Notes under the pieces: generated by a model | Told to the model about the DNA's origin: nothing | Databases searched by the model: none | What the model saw: only the letters and a program-made list of their open reading frames with translations | Shown here: positions 57,512 to 64,000 of the stretch, piece by piece | Numbering within the stretch: position 1 is the stretch's first letter | How the letters are laid out: each line of letters starts with the position of its first letter | Source: Siphonodentalium dalli | Lineage: Eukaryota; Mollusca; Scaphopoda; Gadilida; Siphonodentaliidae | Direction: 5' to 3' | DNA length: 64,000 nt | Assembly: GCA_032622095.1 (NCBI GenBank) | Contig: CP136063.1 | Coordinates: forward strand, 67,719,897-67,783,896 | Program-made: the position numbers and the translations under genes

Positions 57512-57774
57512 TTAACCCTTTCATGACTGGAGCTTCCTGCAATTTTGGGAAAACCCTGTCCCAATGCATTCTTTTATATTTGCGACTCTCCCATAGGGAG
57601 CCTCGCATATATAAGAGAATACATTGGCCTAACAATATTTATCCTGACCTTGTAATCCAGTGCATTCTCTTACATGTGCGAAGCTCCCTATGGGAGACTC
57701 GCATATATAAGAGAATGCACTGGCACAGGGTCTTTAATGCAGCACTAGCACAGCTCCCGCCATGAAAGGGTTAA
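57512..57774. mobile_element. Family E TTAA MITE, full length
   Basis: TTAACCCTTTCATGACTGGAG to GCTCCCGCCATGAAAGGGTTAA, two hairpins with apices CTCCCATAGGGAG and CTCCCTATGGGAG; TTAA on both sides. Confidence 0.9.
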
Positions 57775-58035
57775 GTATAGCGTGTTTGTCGAGTTATAGG
57801 ACAGTTCTCACTTCATTGTTATAGGTGTTAAACGTCAACAAACCAAATTAAGTTGTTCACGTACTGAAACATTGGTAACAAATATTGTGGATTCAGTAAA
57901 GCAAAATGTGCAGAATTAGAGAGAAAATTGAATTCATGAGCACCACTCTATTAGATTTGATGTCTAAATCCAGGCCTTCTGAGAAATTCTCAGATATTAC
58001 AGCCGGTCTTCGGAGGCAATTATCTCCCTTGGTAA

Positions 58036-58491
58036 TGAACCCTTTCAGTGCCAGGGGCCGATCTCATCGGCCCTAATTTACGGTCTGTAAAATAGGCCCA
58101 AAATTTTTTTTGGGTTTAATTTTTTTGGGCTATTTGGGATATGCTTAAGCATGCTATAGCGAATTTAAAAACAAACTGGATAAAACCTTAGGGGCATGTT
58201 ATAACTCAAAACTATCACCAAGTATTCATAGTAATAATTTTGATGCCCATGAAAACTGTAAGATTCCCTGGCACTAAACCTACAAAATAAGTCTGTTAAA
58301 GAATATAAGAAAAAAATATTAAAATTGTAAAAAATTGTAAAAAATAATAACAAATGATGAAAAATTGTTAGGCCAATGCATTCTCTTATATATACGAGGC
58401 GACCTATGGTCGACTCGCATATATAAGAGAATGCATTGGCACAGGGTATATGGGTTGATACAAAAATCGGACCTGGCACTGAAAGGGTTAA
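58036..58491. mobile_element. Family C MITE, full length
   Basis: TGAACCCTTTCAGTGCCAGG to CCTGGCACTGAAAGGGTTAA. It shares its whole internal sequence with the copy at 4112 (ATGCTTAAGCATGCTATAGC, CATGTTATAACTCAAAAC). The palindrome is at about 58373-58442, apex GACCTATGGTC. The left TTAA is mutated to TGAA. Confidence 0.85.
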
Positions 58492-58741
58492 TGAACAACT
58501 TAATTTGGTGCTATAAATTTTGTGGCGCACTGTCACTTCATTGATTTTGTTATTCTATTCTGTTGTGAGATAAATGTTAAATGAATATTGTGCTTCATAT
58601 GCTTACACTTCGAAGTAAAGCAACAACAGTTTAGTTGGTTTACGAACTTTTAGGACAACTTTTGTACTGAAATTGCCACAAATAAAAATAAAAAAATCCA
58701 TGGTGTTCAATTTGTGTAAGACTTCTCACCAAACCGTTCTA

Positions 58742-58946
58742 TCAGTCATAATATCATAGGAAAATGAGAATAATTGTAATATTAATGTGTTTGTCAGTCA
58801 TAATATCATGGGGAAATGAGAATAATTGTAATATTAATGTATTTGTCAGTCATAATATCATGGGGAAATGAGAATAATTGTAATATTAATGTGTTTGTCA
58901 GTCATAATATCATGGGGAAATGAGAATAATTGTGATATTAATGTTT
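58742..58946. repeat. 52-bp tandem repeat x 4
   Basis: TCAGTCATAATATCATGGGG + AAATGAGAATAATTGTAATA + TTAATGTGTTTG repeats at 58742, 58794, 58846 and 58898 with only a few changes. Confidence 0.95.
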
Positions 58947-58949
58947 TGG

Positions 58950-61490
58950 TTTTATCTATTTTTAATCGCAAAAATTTATTTTAAGTGAATATATGAGATT
59001 TGCATTCACCAGAATCGTTCAGAATATTAAATCGCCAATCAATATGTCAAGACCTGTCTGGGTTTTTTTTTCCATCCTTCATCAAGAGATTTTTTTCCAC
59101 TGATGTTCGTAAACCAACTGATAAGATTACATCGGCCTATTAAGGGCCTATTTGTATCACAGCAGTGAATAAAAATTATAATTATTCTACTGGATAAATA
59201 GGCCCCAATTGAAAATATAACCAACAGAAAAGTCTGTTGACATGCATGCAAAAGTTGAAAAATAATGTTTACAATCTTAATATATCGTCAAAAACAACTT
59301 CTGGCAAATGTGGGAGCGCAATTTTTCCTTATGAATTAACCTCAGTTTATCCTGTATTATGTGAACATATATCAAGCAATGCAAAGTGATGTTGCCATGG
59401 CACAAATATTGATGACATGGTCCAAAACTTTCAAATAAAATTTATCAAACCATGTGTTTTAACCCATAATATAACACACATGATTGGCTGAAACAATTTA
59501 TTTACTGCTGTGATATCAAACTCTTAAGAAATGGGAAAAACATTAAGAAATTTGAAAGATTTGTTTATGAAAAGTCTCTTTAGAACATTGAGTAACATCT
59601 AGTATTATGTACCCACTGCCGACCTATAGCTAAACACATTACATATCTGATCTGTGATTTTAAAAAGCATTCTTTTGCAAGTTAAAGCAACATATCTTGT
59701 TTGAGCCCTGCTTACATAAATTCATGTCATATTCTAAATTTTATACAAGTTATAAAATCTATAATAAAAAAACCATTAATACGAAAAAATTCAAATTTAA
59801 TTGTCAAAATATTAAAGCTCATTTTGAATGTGTCTCGACTGAACTTGAACACTATATATCGCTTTACATCTGAACTTGAACACTATATATCGCTTTACAT
59901 CTGAACTCAATAAGCACAAAAATTATTTATTCTATGAGTTCAGAAGTTGTGAAAGAATGCTTCACATGATTTAGCCAGCGATGTGCAATTTCAGGTCTAT
60001 GATTACTTTTAAGCCAGCTTAATCGTAACTGGGTTGTATGAAAATCAAATTTGATCTACCTTATTATAAAATACGACAGTATGTGTTAGCTCAAACTAAT
60101 GACTGTTCCGTTTTACCATTTCCAATTTTATCAGTCCATAGGACGTGTTCAAAAACTGGTCTTTCTCATAGCGGATCAATGAATACTGACCAACATTTCC
60201 GACATTTCGTACACATGCGAAAACGCATTGACTTTTAATAAGTCTATAGTATACAACCTCCTTGTAAATTTAATGACTAATGAGGTTTCTATTGAGGGGG
60301 TGGTTTCCTTGCTTGTAGACAAGCTGGAGACTAACAGCTGTGCTTAAATGAATATGAACTTCCTCTATTATATACAATTGGTCTGTTTAATCAAATGTGA
60401 AGTGCGCTAAAATAACTAATGAAAATATCTCCAATATGGCGTGAACAAATAATTATACCACTGCTGCAGACGACCAAATTTGGATAATAATGTATTCGCA
60501 CATTAGGTTAGACTTCTGGCTAAATCATGAGTCATGGAGTTTGTTCACGGAAATGATAGCATCTACGTCGATAGTTATCCTTTATTTCTGTTTATTTTCG
60601 TTTTGAGTTTGAATAATACCCACTCTACTATATGACCAGGTTTTGGCCATGCTTAAAGGAATATTTGAGACAGCATGGTTGCATTGGCTTCTAATGCCTT
60701 GATTGCAAGATGACCAGGAATGGTGTCTGATGCATTATTTAGCTTGTATTAAATTTTTATTTTACTTAAACCAAATAGAGGCGAATAATCTTAACATCGC
60801 AGAAAAGTAGATATTCAAGATATAAATATTAAATCCCAATTATTTGAGGAAAGCTGGTGTTTTTACTGGGAATTTTATACCATTCACATGATATACATCA
60901 GAAATTTGTAGAAATAGGCATGGATTAATTACTTCATAATGTAATTAATTATATATATCTAATTTAAAACTACAATTACCATACTTTCAAAATAAATTAA
61001 TTGCAATTACTTTGCAATTGTAAATTTACATTTCAATAACTTTAATACATGTAGTGTAAACTTGGTTTTTATATTTATTGTGGTTTATAGTTGTTTAGTC
61101 GCTATAGACCATAGCACTATATTCTCAGTTTCAGAAAATGGCTATGCAAACTGAATATGAATACCAGAATACCATTAGTAATATATTAGTAAAATTACTA
61201 GTGATTCATGAAGCTTTAACTATTAGCCAAATTAATTGGTGTGTTGTGTTAAGCCCAATTCACCTGTTATTTCCTCTGAAATTTATTCATAAAAATATTG
61301 ATATGTCAATGTCAGGATTTAATAGCTTTGTTGTCATTGACACCCATGCGTTTCCAATCATCAAAAGCAACAAAACCATCAAATCAGTTCGACGAGGTCA
61401 AGAAATCATTGAAGCATGAAAGAAATTGCATGTTATGTTATTTTTAGTTTGAATCAAATGTAATTACCTTGACCCTAACTCCATTTGTAG
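58950..61490 (+). other. Intron stretch before FN3-4, mostly featureless
   Basis: A 31-33 bp tandem pair (TGAACTTGAACACTATATAT...) lies at about 59838-59905. There are no MITEs and no recognised gene. The ORF at 61138-61419 looks non-coding. Confidence 0.5.
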
Positions 61491-61799
61491 TCCCTGACGA
61501 CTCACCACAGGCAGTGAGCGGACTTCCGTTAGGGTCCGATCGTATCAAGATCACATGGAAACCGCCGCCGAAAGACAAACGAAACGGTGCAATTCTTGGA
61601 CATAAGATATATTATGTGGAAAATGATGGCATTAAAACTGAAAAGGATGCCCCAGTGATCACGGTCGGACCAGGCTTACGATCGCACACACTGACTAACC
61701 TGTTGGTGTGGACATCTTATAAGATATGGTTGAGAGCATTCACCAAAGTAGGAGACGGACCGTTGTCGGCACCGATCGTAGTTAGGACAGCCGAGGATG
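61491..61799 (+). CDS. LAR: LAR-type receptor exon encoding FN3 domain 4
   Basis: A 309-bp exon, phase 1 to 1, between AACTCCATTTGTAG and G|GTAAGG. About 103 residues form one FN3 domain: VPDDSPQAVSGLPLGSDRIK, ITWKPPPKDKRNGAILGHKI, then LTNLLVWTSYKIWLRAFT, GDGPLSAPIVVRTAEDG. The WxPPPxxxxNG turn, the WTxYKIWxRAxTxVGxGP pattern and the RT.ED end fit the fourth FN3 domain of LAR-type phosphatases. The frame stays open beyond the donor to 61867, which is intron read-through. The next FN3 exon is not found before the window ends. Confidence 0.88.
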
Positions 61800-61929
61800 G
61801 TAAGGCCTTGTGGAGTATTCCATGGAACGTTCATATTAACCCCTCATCCTACCATCTCCAATGCTAAGGCATGATAGAAAATAATTAGTGCCGATTGCTA
61901 CAGAGATCTGCTGCAAATTAACATTTCAT

Positions 61930-63495
61930 CAGGGACATATCCAGGCCGGTTTTGATACCGGTATGGGCTCCAAAACTCCAGGCACCCAAAAATAAAATTT
62001 GTTTACTGTGAATGGCTTTAAATTCGTTGGTATCAATTTTCGTGGTTCAGCCATTTATGACCTTTTCGTGGGTTCGTAAATTCGTGGTTCCGCCAGTGCT
62101 AAATGTCACCTCCAAATCCCTAATAACAACAATCAAATCTAACTAATAGAAGTGTAGACACCTCGACTAGCCGTCGGTGATTGCGCATCCGCACTGCAGG
62201 CGTAATTAGCACGTCCCGTGTATAAGCTTTTGTTGCCGGCTATCGAGAATATTAACGGCGTGATTGTATTACTTAACTTAAGCATACACAAGCTAGATGA
62301 AAGTACTCGCTTAATTCTCAACACAATCAGTGTGAGGCTCGGGATTATTTACCAAAGCCAACATATATTAGTCTGCACCATATGAAATACAACCCCAAAT
62401 GGTCAACTGCATAATGCAAATATGTCTCTCAAAGCTGGTTACAAAGTGATAAGATTGATTTTCGTCCTCCAACAACTCCTGGATTACCTGAACCGAACCA
62501 TAGTTCGTATCATGATACTGCTCTACTTCTGCAAGTAGCTAACGATTCTGTTGACAACAAACTCGGCTCCAATTCCTGTCAACAATCTCGAAAAAGAAAA
62601 CATGGCGAGTATGTGATTAAACATTGTAATTAGACCGTAGCTACTCTTTCATTAATGTACTCCCAGTTTGATATTGGGACAATAGAGTTACCTCCCACGT
62701 GACATTTCTTATTTCTCAAAATCGATCTAGTTTCGAAGATTAATTTTTTGTGGGGTTTTTAATTTCGTGGTTAGCAGCAACCACGAAAACCATGAAAATT
62801 GGGCCACCACGAATAAATGTACTTTTACAGTAAATCAAAATGAGTTAACTGATTGTTATTTCTCGGCCTGTCATTGTCAACTATGTCCATATTTGCGAGG
62901 ACTATAAAAAGTTGCACACGCAATATTTATTGATATGTGACACTCTTAAAGTCTCTTTGGGCAATGGAATTTTGCATTGTGCTAATAATTAATCAAATGC
63001 ATTGTTAAAACACAGGAAGATGTCGCCCACTGAATATAATTTATCCATAATTTGATCCGGGAACAAAACAGTGAATGAAATCAGTAAAAAAAAAATTATT
63101 TAATGGGTTTAACTAATAAGGAATTTTAATACAAATCCCACACAAAGTTGGACACATCTTTTATTTAGTATAATCAGTAACCCAAACTTTAGGGTGGGAT
63201 GATATAATAAATCCTCATCATTGAATTGAATTTTATGAATTTTTTGTGAATTATGGACCCCAAACTAAACTCCTGAATTTTTTTTTAATTAAAGCGCCAT
63301 AAGTCTCCAGATTTTCTCTCAGGGCATTGGAATTTTCAAAAAAATTTCGGGGATGGGGGAGGGGGGGTCCCCCAGTACCCATCTATAGGAGGGGGACACC
63401 ACCTCCCATGCCCACCCTGGCTCAGGCCTATGGCCTTCGGATATGACTTCCACATATAAACAGGTATCCCCAAATTATCCCTGGATATGTCACTG
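61930..63495. mobile_element. Large non-autonomous hAT-like element with a nested element
   Basis: CAGGGACATATCCAGG at the left and CCTGGATATGTCACTG at the right are inverted repeats, flanked by ATTTCAT on both sides (61923-61929 and 63496-63502; seven bases seen, eight expected). No transposase frame is present. A G/C-rich stretch (GGGGGAGGGGGGGTCCCCC) lies near 63355. Confidence 0.7.
62002..62833. mobile_element. Element with TTTCGTGG-containing inverted ends, nested
   Basis: TTTACTGTGAATGGC...TCAATTTTCGTGGTTCAGCC at the left pairs with AACCACGAAAACCATGAAAATTGG...TTTTACAGTAAA at the right. Repeated TTCGTGG motifs and their complements fill both ends. It probably inserted at TA into the 61930-63495 element. 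Confidence 0.65.
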
Positions 63496-63862
63496 ATTTC
63501 ATATGGTATTAATTTATTATAGATGGAAGATGACCAAAATTTCCTGGATTTGACACATCTTTACACAGTACCTGTTTCCTTTAACGCACATTCAAACCAA
63601 CCGCATCAGCTCTACCATTTCAGATAGCACATGAATAACGCAAACATATAAACTAGTATAGTTCCTCATTCTGACACAATTGTTCTCGGATAAACATGTT
63701 GAAATGACAAATCCAACCATGTCATTTGTCATCAATTCTGAAATCATAACATATGAACTATGCAAAATTAAACAATATAAATAGTCTTTTATTTGTATCG
63801 AACAAATCATGCATATAATTAAGACAAGAAATTATTCTCCCAATGTGTCACTTTATATAATG

Positions 63863-64000
63863 TACAATAATACCCTAAATAATCGACTGTGTAACCACAG
63901 CAGAATTATGGGTAATTTTTCAGGATTTAGTCGGAGAACTTTCCGATGAATGGCAACAAGCCATATTTCTGACTAAATCCCGAAAAATTACCCATAATTC
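63863..64000. mobile_element. Family A MITE, cut by the window end
   Basis: TACAATAATACCCTAAATAA, left arm to AGGATTTAGTCGGAG, then the right arm to ACCCATAATTC, where the window stops. Part of both arms near the apex is deleted. Confidence 0.85.

Larger units (their letters stand above)
361..61799 (+). other. LAR: LAR-type receptor tyrosine phosphatase gene, FN3-1 to FN3-4 section (partial locus)
   Basis: Five plus-strand exons join without breaking the reading frame and encode four fibronectin III domains in a row. The first has the PPPPIDL start and TATSVKLSW strand, and ends in LTGE. The second begins APGSPPKDLRA, carries WEPPDIPNG and ends VKTVHG. This order fits FN3-1 and FN3-2 of LAR/PTPRD/PTPRF/PTPRS. 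The family are single-pass neuronal adhesion receptors with Ig and FN3 ectodomains and two cytoplasmic phosphatase domains, acting in axon guidance and synapse organisation. Neither the Ig nor the catalytic exons are in the window, so identity rests on FN3 resemblance and domain order only. Another FN3 receptor is possible but less likely. Confidence 0.8.

Overview
The window reads as invertebrate nuclear DNA, AT-rich and dominated by introns. The best guess is a mollusc or other lophotrochozoan, because of the frequent TACATGTA motifs and a tRNA-derived SINE of a kind common in mollusc genomes. This guess is weak and rests on sequence style alone. There are no bacterial-type operons, no rRNA and no CRISPR arrays.

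One gene runs left to right across the whole window. Five exons (361-648, 38770-38870, 40112-40310, 56332-56616, 61491-61799) have good splice sites and matching phases (1-1, 1-0, 0-1, 1-1, 1-1). Together they encode four consecutive fibronectin type III domains. Their order and residue patterns match FN3-1 to FN3-4 of a LAR-type (type IIa) receptor protein tyrosine phosphatase, the PTPRD/PTPRF/PTPRS/Dlar family. The expected N-terminal Ig domains would lie upstream of the window. The remaining FN3 repeats, the membrane segment and the phosphatase domains would lie downstream. The introns are about 38.1, 1.2, 16.0 and 4.9 kb.

Most of what can be recognised in the introns is short non-autonomous DNA transposons, many of them long fold-back palindromes. 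Family A (about 24 copies) has Tc1/mariner-like CAGT...ACTG ends at TA. Family B has hAT-like 8-bp target duplications. Families C, D, E, F and G begin and end at TTAA, like piggyBac. Longer hAT-like elements lie at 8563-9459, 12509-13550 and 61930-63495. Several elements are nested, which gives relative ages.

Three segmental duplications are visible: an almost exact 1.94-kb tandem duplication (20063-23942), and two older duplications (16535-17586 and 26397-27660) in which one copy preserves the site without the transposon.

The most unusual observation is that families B, C/D, E and F, which have different ends and target sites, all have palindromes closed by the same ATA (or TAT) triloop on a C:G pair. 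Their apical stems differ from each other by compensatory changes. In a transcribed intron these arms would give the pre-mRNA many long, near-perfect hairpins.
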